Shown here in pieces: positions 16,645 through 24,904 of a DNA stretch of 64,000 nt (positions are counted from its first letter, which is position 1; every line of letters starts with the position of its first letter). Origin of the DNA: Anaerozeibacter sp031551775 (GTDB lineage Bacteria > Bacillota > Clostridia > Christensenellales > Aristaeellaceae); contig JAVBND010000046.1 in the NCBI GenBank assembly GCA_031551775.1, forward strand, positions 62,001 through 126,000, written 5' to 3'. The notes beneath the pieces are model-generated. The model made no database searches. It had not been told where the DNA came from and was given only the letters and a program-made list of their open reading frames with translations. The position numbers and the translations under genes were made by a program.

Positions 16645-17937
16645 TTATTCCTGATCTTCGCGCTCCACGCGGTCGGAAAATGCCGCGAGCGCGCGATTTA
16701 AGGCCAGTTCCGGCTTGATATTTTGCGCGCGCGCAAGCCGAACCGCTGTCAAAAGCATCTCCCCCGTCATCTCCTCCAGGTCCCCGGTCCCCTCCATGAG
16801 CGCGTCCGCCTGCTTGACCAGCAGCGCCCGCGCGTCCCACACCGGTTCCCCAGCCTTTTTCAGCATCTTCTCGGCGCGCATCATCGCGGGCAGCGCCTTG
16901 GTCACCGCACGCATCGACTGGGCACGCGTGGCAAAGCCCCGATCCTCGCGCTTGACCTCTTCCCAGAGGTTGAGCACTTCCTCGGGCGTACCGGCGGTGG
17001 CGCCGGAGAATATGTGCTTGTGCCGGTGGATCAGCTTGCGCGTGATCGCGTCCGTCACGTCGTCGATGTCGAATTCGCCGTGCTGACGCGCGATTTCCGC
17101 ATGCAGCGCCGCCTGCATCAGCAGGTCGCCCAGTTCGTCGTACAGCGCGTCCGGATCGCCGTTTTCGATGGCATCCACAACTTCCCACGCCTCTTCCACG
17201 ACATTCGTGCGCAAACTCTCATGGGTCTGTGCCTTGTCCCACGGGCAGCCGTTTGGGCCCCGCAGAATACGCACCACGCGGTTGAGCTCATGAAAACCGT
17301 AGCGCTCAAGGCGTTTTAAGTCCTTTTCCGCGTGCAGGTAGGCGCAAGTCGCGTGATCGTATCCCTCAAGCCGGTCAAGGTCCTCAAGCGCGATGACGCG
17401 CATCCCCCCGTCGCCCGCAGCGATTTGGACCCTGTGTCCGTCCGGGAAACGCTCCATCAACTTCAGTTTAAGTTCTCCGGCAAGCTCCCTCGACGTAATC
17501 TCGCGCGCCAGCACACCCATGCCGGCTTCGAATTGGGTTTCTCGGGCATCACAAGCGGCAAGGCAAATCGCAGGCATCAAACTCATATGAAGGAGCGCCG
17601 CATCAACCGGCACGCCCGGTATCACGCGAACGCCCTCCATCTCACTTAGCGCCATGACGCTCTCGTCTCGGACATCGAGCACGCCATAGACCAGATCGCC
17701 CGTCCGGGCAAGTTCGAGAACCCGCTCAACCACCATTCGGTTGAGCTGATCAAAATCCTCAGCCGCGTCGTACAGGGCGTCAAACGCCTCATAGTCAATG
17801 TGATGCTCATCTAGCCAGCGCGCCGCTTCACACCGCCCGGTCCGAAGCGCAACACGCAAACCCGATCGCAAGATATCCATCGCGCCCAGCGTCAATTGTT
17901 CCCTATAAAGCCCCAGCCCCACAACGGCAACACCCAT
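16645..17937 (-). CDS. mazG: MazG nucleotide pyrophosphohydrolase with N-terminal tetrapyrrole-methylase-like domain
   Basis: 430 residues in the YabN arrangement. Residues 1-210 resemble the SAM-dependent tetrapyrrole methylases and residues 220-430 form MazG. The MazG part has GFHELNRVVRILRGPNGCPWD, the metal-binding helices EEAWEVVDAIENGD and LYDELGDLLMQ, and a second metal site near KREDRGF. The family hydrolyses NTPs to NMP and pyrophosphate. The methylase part has lost the usual GPGD loop: it reads VVGLGLYREQLTLGA, so SAM binding is doubtful. The ATG at 17937 is preferred over a GTG two codons upstream by spacing to GGGAG. It follows spoVT on the same strand with a 66-base gap. Confidence 0.93.
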   Translation of the reverse strand: MGVAVVGLGLYREQLTLGAMDILRSGLRVALRTGRCEAARWLDEHHIDYEAFDALYDAAEDFDQLNRMVVERVLELARTGDLVYGVLDVRDESVMALSEMEGVRVIPGVPVDAALLHMSLMPAICLAACDARETQFEAGMGVLAREITSRELAGELKLKLMERFPDGHRVQIAAGDGGMRVIALEDLDRLEGYDHATCAYLHAEKDLKRLERYGFHELNRVVRILRGPNGCPWDKAQTHESLRTNVVEEAWEVVDAIENGDPDALYDELGDLLMQAALHAEIARQHGEFDIDDVTDAITRKLIHRHKHIFSGATAGTPEEVLNLWEEVKREDRGFATRAQSMRAVTKALPAMMRAEKMLKKAGEPVWDARALLVKQADALMEGTGDLEEMTGEMLLTAVRLARAQNIKPELALNRALAAFSDRVEREDQE

Positions 17938-18003
17938 AGGCACTCACTCCCAACCGGGACATTATACCATGCCGGGTGGGGCTTGGCAATTGTGCGCTCC
18001 GGA

Positions 18004-18558
18004 TTATTGCTCCATCTGCCGCCCAACGATGCTGGCGGTTGTCTCGGCGACTTTGAAGGCTACCTCATCCATGATAAAACCGTTGTCGCGGCTGAGCAGC
18101 ACCAGCGCGCCGATGACTTCACCGTCGGCCAGGATCGGAACAATCACCTCGGCGGTATAGGCGTCCGCGCCCTCTTCATTGGTCACCGGGATGATCTTCG
18201 CGCCCTGCGCCTGATTGAGCTTAACCGGCTGGCGGTTCTGCATGACGTTTTCCATTTCGGTGGACAGCGGTTTCTCCCACAGTTCGCGCTTGGGCGAGCC
18301 GGACGCCGAGACCACCATGTCGCGGTCGCAGATGCAGCTGATCGTGCCGAGTGACCGATACAGCGAATCGGTATAATCTTTGGCGATGGTGGCGATTTCA
18401 CCAATGGGGGAATACTTTTTCAGCACCACTTCGCCGTCGTGGTCGGTAAAAATTTCAAGCGGGTCCCCCTCGCGGATGCGCAGGGTCCTGCGAATCTCCT
18501 TGGGAATGACCACGCGGCCCAGCTCATCAATTCTTCGCACAATGCCCGTCGCTCTCAT
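18004..18558 (-). CDS. spoVT: Stage V sporulation protein T, AbrB-type regulator
   Basis: A 184-residue regulator. Residues 1-50 are a swapped-hairpin AbrB domain (MRATGIVRRIDELGRVVIPK, EIRRTLRIREGDPLEIF); residues 55-184 are the GAF-like C-terminal domain typical of SpoVT, ending ETTASIVGRQMEQ. SpoVT controls late forespore genes in endospore formers. The N-terminus is nearly the family consensus. GGAAGGG precedes the ATG by nine bases. Its position directly upstream of mazG-hup-rqcP is the standard arrangement in sporulating Bacillota. It is the best evidence here that the organism, or a recent ancestor, makes spores. Confidence 0.96.
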   Translation of the reverse strand: MRATGIVRRIDELGRVVIPKEIRRTLRIREGDPLEIFTDHDGEVVLKKYSPIGEIATIAKDYTDSLYRSLGTISCICDRDMVVSASGSPKRELWEKPLSTEMENVMQNRQPVKLNQAQGAKIIPVTNEEGADAYTAEVIVPILADGEVIGALVLLSRDNGFIMDEVAFKVAETTASIVGRQMEQ

Positions 18559-18693
18559 ATTCTATACACCCTTCCAAATCTTCGTTTGCACCATAATCGT
18601 GCAGGACTAGTATTTGATGGACAGGATGTTTTATGCAGCCAAAAGACATGATTCGCGTCAAAACCAAGATTCCGGAATGAAACGGCCGCGCGC

Positions 18694-19932
18694 TTACGCT
18701 GTCGCGCCATGCCCCGAGCATGTTTCTTCGCCGTCACGGTAGGCCTGCGGGCTGACGCCAAACTGGTTTTTGAACAGGCGCGTGAAGTATTTTGCCGAGT
18801 CAAACCCCACGCGCACGCCAATTTCGCTCACCTTTAGACCCGTTGAACGCAAAAGAGCACACGCTTCATCCAGGCGGCAACGGGTGATGCATTGGCGCAC
18901 AGTCTGGCCGGTCTGCTCGCGAAAGACGCCGCTCAGGTAATTGGGGTTGACCAGCGCGTACTCGGCGATTTGCGTAAGCGACAGGCCGGGATCGCCGTAA
19001 TGCGTTTTAACGTAGTAAACAGCCAGCATGACCGGTTTCTGGTAGGTTCCCCTTTGCCGCGCTTCGTTCGCGAGACCCCGTACAACTCCACGAAACGCGC
19101 CGTGGCATTCCTTGATCGTGATGTATGTCGCCCCGTCGCACAGCGTCTCAACATCAACTGCGGGCTCAAGGGCGTACACCGTCGCAAACACCGTCAGCAT
19201 GCTCTTGAGAAACGAAAGCGCGTCTCTGACAAGCGCCATGGAAAAACCTCTTTTGAGCACGTCCAGCATGAGCGTTTGAAGATGCGCCTCCGCGCCGGGC
19301 ACATCGCCGAGGGACACATGGCGCTCAAGCGCGTGGCACGCGTCCATCACGGCCGGATAATCCGCCCCGCCCATCCATGCCGCGACCGTCTCCTCGGTAA
19401 AGACCACGCCTTCCGTCAAGAAAAAAGACAGGTCGTTCAAGTACCGGGCGCGCTTAAACGCGCCGCGTGCGCCGTCAAGGCCCGAAATGTCTTGAACGAG
19501 CGAGCTCGAGTTCAGGTAACGGCGCTCACCCCGGATGAGCTCGCGCGCGTAATACGATTGAACATGACGCGTGATCATGTCCGTCATTTCGTACGGGTTG
19601 GGCGCGTCCGCGCGTACGCGGCTGAAGAGCACCGCGATTTGCTTGGTGTCATCCTGAAAAACCAGGAAGGCGTTGCCCCGGCAGCCATTTTTTTCAAGCA
19701 ACGCCTCCAAATCCATGCTCAAATAAAGCGCTATGTATTCGTCCGAATCCGCACCGTAGACATTAAAATAAATCTGTTTTTTAAACCCGGTCAGGCAAAA
19801 ATGATAGCCTTCGGGATCAAAATCCAACTCAACACCGTACACCAAGGGCAACTCATGCTTGACGCGCGCCGGGTGATTGGCCAGAAGCGCGTTCATGACG
19901 CTGGTATAGATGAACCAATTCTTATGCTTCAA
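18694..19932 (-). CDS. AraC-family transcriptional regulator
   Basis: 412 residues. The C-terminal 100 residues carry the two helix-turn-helix units of AraC/XylS regulators: LSLTQIAEYALVNPNYLSGV and LKVSEIGVRVGFDSAKYFTR, ending FKNQFGVSPQAYR. The long N-terminal part (about 300 residues) has no motif recognised here; it may be a sensory domain of the YesN-like type without a receiver. The start is a TTG at 19932, seven bases after GGAGGG; the frame has no ATG before this site. The palindromic repeat element begins 18 bases upstream, so the promoter must lie inside or beyond it. Divergent from the flavin reductase gene, which is its likeliest target. Confidence 0.88.
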   Translation of the reverse strand: MKHKNWFIYTSVMNALLANHPARVKHELPLVYGVELDFDPEGYHFCLTGFKKQIYFNVYGADSDEYIALYLSMDLEALLEKNGCRGNAFLVFQDDTKQIAVLFSRVRADAPNPYEMTDMITRHVQSYYARELIRGERRYLNSSSLVQDISGLDGARGAFKRARYLNDLSFFLTEGVVFTEETVAAWMGGADYPAVMDACHALERHVSLGDVPGAEAHLQTLMLDVLKRGFSMALVRDALSFLKSMLTVFATVYALEPAVDVETLCDGATYITIKECHGAFRGVVRGLANEARQRGTYQKPVMLAVYYVKTHYGDPGLSLTQIAEYALVNPNYLSGVFREQTGQTVRQCITRCRLDEACALLRSTGLKVSEIGVRVGFDSAKYFTRLFKNQFGVSPQAYRDGEETCSGHGATA

Positions 19933-19950
19933 TCGGCAGCCCTCCGTCCC

Positions 19951-20116
19951 CTAGGTAAACGATGATTCATTCGGTTGCTGGCTGAGTTTTGATTTTTTGT
20001 CCAGGTGCGCCCGCAATACCTGCGGCGTAGCAGCGCTACGTCGAGTGTTTTTGCAGGCGTGCATGGGCGAAAAAGCAGAAGCCAGACAGTGATCGAATTG
20101 ATCAGCGCTTACCTAG
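19951..20116. repeat. Palindromic repeat element, copy 1 (MITE-like)
   Basis: A 166-base element whose two halves are imperfect complements across its whole length. It begins CTAGGTAAACGATGATTC, ends GCGCTTACCTAG, and its exact centre is CGTAGC-AGC-GCTACG (20026-20040). A second copy lies at 56343-56509; the right arms are identical and the left arms differ at about a dozen positions. No transposase is present. Here it separates an AraC gene from the flavin reductase gene. Terminal inverted repeats, a symmetric centre and dispersed copies suggest a small non-autonomous mobile element able to fold as one long hairpin. Confidence 0.85.
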
Positions 20117-20224
20117 CTCCGCTTCGTATAGTATACATCATTTTACCGCTTCCCGGCAAGCAAGGTTTGCCGCGAAACGCTTTATCCGGTTGACATTTTT
20201 CAGTCAAGATGAAGTTTTGATCCC

Positions 20225-20253
20225 TTGTTATCGATATACCCATTTGATAGAAT
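20225..20253 (+). promoter_or_regulatory. Likely promoter of the flavin reductase gene
   Basis: TTGTTA (20225-20230), a 17-base spacer and TAGAAT (20248-20253). A hairpin GCGGGT/ACCCGC (20264-20284) follows in the leader just before the ribosome binding site GGAGGAGG. A TTGACA at 20190 has no matching -10 at normal spacing. Confidence 0.5.
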
Positions 20254-20306
20254 ATTGTCATAAGCGGGTGGGGGGAAAACCCGCGAAAACGGAGGAGGGA
20301 AATTAT

Positions 20307-22175
20307 ATGAAGAAAACCATGACCACCCTGTTGGCGCTGGCGCTTGCCTTGATGCTGAGCGTTGGCGCGTGCGCGACCGGCTTCACCTACGCCGAGACCA
20401 TCGCGTGGGACGGCCAGTACGATGTCGTCGTCGCCGGGTTTGGCGGCTCGGGCTCGATCGCGGCCAAGAACGCGGCTGACGCGGGCGCGAAAGTGCTGAT
20501 CGTTGAAAAGGCGCCCGAAGGCGGCGAGGGCGGCAACACCCGCTTCTGCGGCCAGTTGTTTGCCTACGGCAATGAGGACTACGAAGCCACGATGTCCTAC
20601 TACAAGGCCCTTCAGGGCAACCACCCGGTTCCCGAAGCGATGCTTGAGGTGTTCGTGCAAAATGTCGCCCACATGTACGACGTGGTCGCGAGCGAACTGG
20701 GCCTTGACAAGGCCAACTTCAAGGACTGGACCGGAGACGTGCTGGGCGCGATGTCGCCCGAATACCCCGAGTTCCCGGGCGCCGAGAAGATTGCCCTGTG
20801 CTCGACCGATGGCGCGTATTCCAACACCGTCCTCTGGAACGCGATCCGCAAGACCGTGACCGACCGCGCCGAGAACATCGACGTGTGGTTCGAGTCGCCC
20901 GCCGTCTCGCTCATCCAGGACCCCCAGAGCAAAACAATATTGGGCGTCAAGGTCATCCGCGGCGGCAAGGAACTCAACATCCGCGCGCTGAACGGCGTAG
21001 TGCTGGCGACCGGCGGCTTTGAGAACAACGAGGAAATGGTCGCGACGTACTTGGGGCTTGACAAGCCGCTCGTGATCGGCTCGCTGTACAATACGGGCGA
21101 CGGCGTCCGCATGGCGCTCGACGTGGGCGCGGACCTGTGGCACATGGAAGTGTATGAAGGCATCACCATGGTGGGCGGCAGCTCGCTGATTCCCAAGGAG
21201 GGGCAGCAGGCGCGCATGTTCTCAAACACCGGTCTTCTGATGGGCAGCGCGGTGGTCGTGGCCGAGGACGGCAACCGCTTCCTGAAAGAAGATGAAGGCA
21301 CGCGTCACGGCCACATCGCGACCGGCGGCGTGTGGATGAACCCGCGCTTCCCCAAGAACTACTTCTGTGTGGTGGACGCCGCGAACTACGCCGTGGCGCT
21401 TGAAAAGGGTCTGGACGCGGACTACCCCTATACCTATTCGGGCGATACGCTTGAAGCCATGGCCGAGGCCGCAGGCATCCATGCCGAAGGGCTCAAGGCG
21501 ACCATCGACAACTTCAACACCTTTGCCCAGACCGGCGTTGACCTGAACCAGGGCCGCGCGGCAGCGACCATGAAGGCGTTCGGCGAAGGCCCGTACTACG
21601 CGGTCAAGCTCATGCCCTCCATCCTGAATACCCAGGGCGGCCCGCGCAGGAACGAAAACGCCGAAGTGCTGGACCGTGACGGCAACGCCATCCCCCACCT
21701 CTACAGCGCCGGCGAACTTGGCGGCATGACTTCCCTCCAGTATCAGGGCGGCAGCAACATCGCCGAGTGCTTCATCTTTGGCGCGATCGCCGGCAAGAAC
21801 GCCGCGGCAGCGAAGGGCGAGCTGGGCGAATACGTGCCTGTATCGGCTACAGAATCGAACCTCGTGTACGTGCCGGGCTTTGAGAGCGACATCGCGATCC
21901 AGGCGGGCGCGGTTGAACTCGGTGAGAACCAAAAGCTTGGCGAGGGCAGCGGCATGGGCGGCGCGGTCGTGGTGCGCGTCACCATGGACGGCGATAAAAT
22001 TGCCCAAGTCGAAGTGGTAGAGCACGCCGAGACCGCCGGTATTTCCGATCCGGCCATCGAGCAGATGCCGGGCCGCATCATCGAGGCGCAGTCCGCCGAA
22101 GTCGATGCGGTCGCCGGCGCGACCATCACCTCAAACGCCATCAAGGACGCCGTGAAAGACGCGCTGGCGAAGTAA
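20307..22175 (+). CDS. Exported FAD-dependent reductase with FMN-binding domain (fumarate/urocanate reductase-like)
   Basis: 622 residues. The signal sequence MKKTMTTLLALALALML ends in VGAC, a lipobox-like site with Cys22, so a lipoprotein is possible. Next comes an FAD domain (YDVVVAGFGGSGSIAAKNAA, VLIVEKA, GGNTRFCG, LATGGFENN) with the reductase body (GDGVRMALDVGA, TQGGPRRNENAEV, YSAGELGGMTSLQYQGGSN). The C-terminal FMN-binding domain contains DAVAGATITSNAIKDAV, close to the site where ApbE-type enzymes attach FMN to a Thr. Relatives reduce fumarate, urocanate or cinnamate-like acids as terminal electron acceptors outside the membrane. The ATG at 20307 follows GGAGGAGGG. A separate Fe-S or cytochrome donor is not encoded nearby. 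The acceptor is unknown. Confidence 0.9.
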   Translation: MKKTMTTLLALALALMLSVGACATGFTYAETIAWDGQYDVVVAGFGGSGSIAAKNAADAGAKVLIVEKAPEGGEGGNTRFCGQLFAYGNEDYEATMSYYKALQGNHPVPEAMLEVFVQNVAHMYDVVASELGLDKANFKDWTGDVLGAMSPEYPEFPGAEKIALCSTDGAYSNTVLWNAIRKTVTDRAENIDVWFESPAVSLIQDPQSKTILGVKVIRGGKELNIRALNGVVLATGGFENNEEMVATYLGLDKPLVIGSLYNTGDGVRMALDVGADLWHMEVYEGITMVGGSSLIPKEGQQARMFSNTGLLMGSAVVVAEDGNRFLKEDEGTRHGHIATGGVWMNPRFPKNYFCVVDAANYAVALEKGLDADYPYTYSGDTLEAMAEAAGIHAEGLKATIDNFNTFAQTGVDLNQGRAAATMKAFGEGPYYAVKLMPSILNTQGGPRRNENAEVLDRDGNAIPHLYSAGELGGMTSLQYQGGSNIAECFIFGAIAGKNAAAAKGELGEYVPVSATESNLVYVPGFESDIAIQAGAVELGENQKLGEGSGMGGAVVVRVTMDGDKIAQVEVVEHAETAGISDPAIEQMPGRIIEAQSAEVDAVAGATITSNAIKDAVKDALAK

Positions 22176-22196
22176 CCCATCAGGACACATAAACGC

Positions 22197-22236
22197 GACA
22201 CCGCGCCGGTTCCAATCCGGCACGGTGTCATTTTTT
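22197..22236 (+). terminator. Terminator of the flavin reductase gene
   Basis: Stem GACACCG/CGGTGTC with an inner stem GCCGG/CCGGC, followed by ATTTTTTG. It begins 22 bases past the stop codon. Confidence 0.88.
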
Positions 22237-22283
22237 GTACGTAAATAATTAACCCGCCCGAACTATGGCAGGCTTGACCGGTA

Positions 22284-22292
22284 TGTTATACT
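22284..22292 (+). promoter_or_regulatory. Extended -10 promoter before the SCP2-like gene
   Basis: TGTTATACT, a TGn plus TATACT extended -10, lies 34 bases before the start codon of the next gene. No clear -35 is seen. It suggests that the SCP2-like and aminotransferase genes have their own promoter after the terminator. Confidence 0.4.
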
Positions 22293-22325
22293 AATCGAAA
22301 ATACGCAAAGCTAGGAGTAGCGTTT

Positions 22326-23081
22326 ATGATTGATCAAATGACCCTTGCTTACGTCAATCTATACGCGGTGTTGGGCGCGCTGCCGGAACTCGTGCGCCTG
22401 GACGAAACCGCGCGCGGCATCATCAAGGACAAGAAGCCAACGCGCCTGGGCATTCAGGTGAAGAACGGCCCGGCGGCAACGCTCGTGTTTGAGGACGGCA
22501 TGTGCCACATGGCGGAGGGCGTCGAACACACAAACATCAAGCTCGCCTTTTCATCGCCCGAGAAGTTCAACGGCATGATCAACGGCACCGTCACCCCCAT
22601 CCCCCGCAAGGGCTATGCGCGCATCTTTTTCTTGCTCAAGACCTTCACCAAGCTGACCGACCGTCTGACCGAACTTTTGCGCACGAGCGCGGATGAACAG
22701 GACGAAAAAACGCGCAGGCTCTCAACCGAGCTCTTGCTCTACGTGATCGGCGGCGCATGCGCCCAAATCGGCAACCATGACCCCATCGGCCGTTTCAGCG
22801 CCTCGAACATCGTCGATGGCGACATTGTGATCTCGATTGCGGACGGCCCGGCGGCGACGCTTGAGGTGCGGGGCAGCGCGCTCAAGGCGGTGAACAAGAA
22901 AAGCGAAAACCCGCGCGCCATCATGGAATTTGAGAGCTACGCCCTCGCGCGCGCGCTCTTTGACGGCAAGGTCAATTCCGTGGCCTGCATAGGCCAGGCG
23001 CAAATCTCAATGCGCGGCATGATTTCGATGATCGACAACGTCAATCGGATTCTTGACCGCGTGGCGCTGTATTTAGCATAG
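22326..23081 (+). CDS. SCP2-like (sterol-carrier-type) domain protein
   Basis: 251 residues with no signal peptide. The sequence looks like two related halves of an SCP2-type fold: each has a strand pattern around GPAATLVFEDG and GPAATLEVRGS, followed by a segment of the form FSSPEKFNGMINGTV and FESYALARALFDGKVNSVA, then a closing helix. SCP2 domains make a pocket for fatty acyl or other hydrophobic ligands. The assignment rests on this pattern only and is moderate. It is 16 bases before the aminotransferase gene, so the two are probably co-expressed. A carrier or binding role for the substrate of its neighbours is possible but not shown. Confidence 0.6.
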   Translation: MIDQMTLAYVNLYAVLGALPELVRLDETARGIIKDKKPTRLGIQVKNGPAATLVFEDGMCHMAEGVEHTNIKLAFSSPEKFNGMINGTVTPIPRKGYARIFFLLKTFTKLTDRLTELLRTSADEQDEKTRRLSTELLLYVIGGACAQIGNHDPIGRFSASNIVDGDIVISIADGPAATLEVRGSALKAVNKKSENPRAIMEFESYALARALFDGKVNSVACIGQAQISMRGMISMIDNVNRILDRVALYLA

Positions 23082-23097
23082 AAAAGAGGGAGCCGAT

Positions 23098-24336
23098 ATG
23101 CGTTTTCCCATCAATCAATACGAGAAGAGCCGCGCCATGTTTGAGCGCGCTGCCAAGGTCATTCCCTCGGGGCTGTACGGCCACCAGGGTCCGGCCGAAG
23201 GCTGCTACATTCCGGTGGACGCGTTCCCGCTGTTCTCCCAGCGCGCCGAAGGCACGTATTTCTGGGACCTTGACGGCAACCGCTTCGTCGATTACATGTG
23301 CGCCTATGGCCCGAACATTGTGGGTTACAACGATCCCGCGGTTGAAGAAGCCGCTGCGCGCCAGGCGGCCATTGAGAACTGCGTCACCGCGCCCAGCCCC
23401 CTGATCGTGGATTTTGCGGAGTTGCTCGTGGATACGGTCGCTTCAGCGGACTGGGCGTTCTTCGCCAAGAACGGCGGCGACGTGACCACGCTCGCAATCA
23501 TGGCGGCGCGCGCGCACACGCACCGCAAGAAGATCGTCTTCTTCAAGGGATACTACCACGGCGTCGCGCCCTGGACGCAGAAGGTGGACTACCCCGGCGT
23601 CATTGAGGAAGACGTGATAAACAACCTCTATGTGCCGTTCAACAACACTTCGGCGCTTGAAGAAGTGTTCGAAAAACACAAGGGTGAGATCGCGGCGGTG
23701 ATTTCACAGCCCTACATGCATGGCAACTTTGTGGACAACCAACTGCCCGAGGATGGGTACTGGACGGCGGTGCGCAAGCTCTGCGACGAAAACGGCACGG
23801 TGCTGGTCATCGACGATGTACGCACCGGATTCCGCCTTGACATGCGCGGCTCGGACCATTATTTCGGGTTCAAAGCCGATCTCATCTGCTTTTGCAAGGC
23901 GCTCGCGAACGGGCACAACGTATCGGCGCTTTGCGGGCAGGCATTCCTGAAAAATACGGTGAGTTCCATCACCTATACCGGCAGCTATTGGATGAGTGCG
24001 GTGCCGTTCGCGGCGGGGATCGCGTGCATTGAACGCATGAAGGCGCTGGGCGGGCCGGAAGTGTTGCTGGGCAAGGGCGCGACGCTGACGTCGGGCCTTG
24101 TTAAGACAGCGGCCAGGCACGGCTACCATCTGAACGCGACCGGCGCGCCGTCGCTGTTCTACTTGAGGCTGGCCGACGACGACTCATTGATGCTGCATCA
24201 GCGCTTCATTGCCGAAATGGTCAAGCGCGGCATCTTCCTGACCAACCACCACAACCACTTCATCAACTACGCGCTCAGCGAAGAGGACATCGCCTTGACG
24301 CTGGATGTCGCGGACGAGGCTTTCCGCGTACTGTAA
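23098..24336 (+). CDS. Class III aminotransferase (glutamate-1-semialdehyde aminomutase-like)
   Basis: 412 residues, PLP-dependent fold type I. Seen are GTYFWDLDGNRFVDYMCAYG, the phosphate-binding region AFFAKNGGDVTTLAIMAARA, the Asp-containing VLVIDDVRTGFRLDMRG, and the Schiff-base Lys267 in CFCKALANGHNVSALCG. Spacing matches HemL-like enzymes and beta-amino-acid aminotransferases. Several HemL positions differ (DDVRTGF instead of DEVMTGF, CKALANG instead of GKIIGGG), and no other tetrapyrrole genes are near, so heme synthesis is unlikely. It shares a transcript with the SCP2-like gene and ends before a strong terminator. The amino donor and acceptor are unknown. Confidence 0.87.
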   Translation: MRFPINQYEKSRAMFERAAKVIPSGLYGHQGPAEGCYIPVDAFPLFSQRAEGTYFWDLDGNRFVDYMCAYGPNIVGYNDPAVEEAAARQAAIENCVTAPSPLIVDFAELLVDTVASADWAFFAKNGGDVTTLAIMAARAHTHRKKIVFFKGYYHGVAPWTQKVDYPGVIEEDVINNLYVPFNNTSALEEVFEKHKGEIAAVISQPYMHGNFVDNQLPEDGYWTAVRKLCDENGTVLVIDDVRTGFRLDMRGSDHYFGFKADLICFCKALANGHNVSALCGQAFLKNTVSSITYTGSYWMSAVPFAAGIACIERMKALGGPEVLLGKGATLTSGLVKTAARHGYHLNATGAPSLFYLRLADDDSLMLHQRFIAEMVKRGIFLTNHHNHFINYALSEEDIALTLDVADEAFRVL

Positions 24337-24352
24337 TCGCACAAAGCATTAC

Positions 24353-24404
24353 AAAAGGCCAAGGGGACGCCAGGGCAATCGCCCTGAATCCCCCTTGGCC
24401 TTTT
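24353..24404. terminator. Bidirectional terminator between convergent genes
   Basis: AAAAGGCCAAGGGG (24353-24366) pairs with CCCCTTGGCCTTTT (24391-24404), with an inner stem CAGGGC/GCCCTG. The A and T ends give U tracts on both strands, serving the aminotransferase gene from the left and the LytTR gene from the right. Confidence 0.93.
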
Positions 24405-24413
24405 GCTTGCCTG

Positions 24414-24845
24414 CTAACTAACGACTTTCGCGCCATTGGCCTTGACCATGTAACGGATGAAGCACTCCCCGGCGGCAGGGTAGTTTGCCGCGCTGATGGG
24501 TACCCGCGCGCCGCTTTGCATCTCAAACACGTGGTCACCAACGCCGGCCACATGGTTCATGTTGACCACGAATGATTCATGGGGCCGCACAAAGCGGGCA
24601 TCGAAAAACACGTCCTCAACGGTTTCGGAAAATGATTTTCCCAGCGCCTCGCTGCTCACTTGGCCGCCGCCCGGCATATAGATCGTGAGCGCGCCGCCGC
24701 GATACTCTACGTATTCTATCCGATCCATCGCAAAACTCGCCAATCCGTCTTCGCACCTGACCAGCAGCAACACCTTGCGCTCCTTGTGCGCCTCCGATTC
24801 GCGCCGGTATCGTTCGCACATGCGCAGGTGCACCACATCGTCCAT
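24414..24845 (-). CDS. LytTR-domain DNA-binding regulator without receiver
   Basis: 143 residues. After about 25 residues the whole protein is a LytTR domain: LLLVRCEDGLASFAMDRIEY, VEYRGGALTIYMPGG, LGKSFSETVEDVFFDARFVR, and the recognition region PHESFVVNMNHVAGV. LytTR domains bind direct repeats in promoters of virulence, bacteriocin and cell-wall genes. No receiver domain is fused and no kinase is adjacent. GAGGAGAGG precedes the ATG. It lies 59 bases after the surface-protein gene on the same strand and may be transcribed with it. Confidence 0.85.
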   Translation of the reverse strand: MDDVVHLRMCERYRRESEAHKERKVLLLVRCEDGLASFAMDRIEYVEYRGGALTIYMPGGGQVSSEALGKSFSETVEDVFFDARFVRPHESFVVNMNHVAGVGDHVFEMQSGARVPISAANYPAAGECFIRYMVKANGAKVVS

Positions 24846-24904
24846 ATGCCTCTCCTCATCATCTGGACTGAGGCCGGGTGCGCTTTGCCCTCAGCCCAAA
24901 ATCC

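Noticed and set aside
19951..20116. Short frame inside the palindromic repeat, conserved in both copies
   Set aside because: The shared peptide follows from DNA identity of the element; there is no ribosome binding site and the two copies lie next to unrelated genes.
20190..20195. TTGACA as the -35 of the flavin reductase promoter
   Set aside because: No acceptable -10 lies 16-18 bases downstream; the pair at 20225/20248 fits better.
20190..20306. N-terminal extension of the flavin reductase frame from an upstream start
   Set aside because: The signal peptide and GGAGGAGGG site mark the start at 20307; the upstream part covers the promoter and a leader hairpin.
23098..24336. Heme biosynthesis glutamate-1-semialdehyde aminomutase (hemL)
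   Set aside because: The fold matches, but key HemL motif residues differ and no tetrapyrrole genes are nearby.
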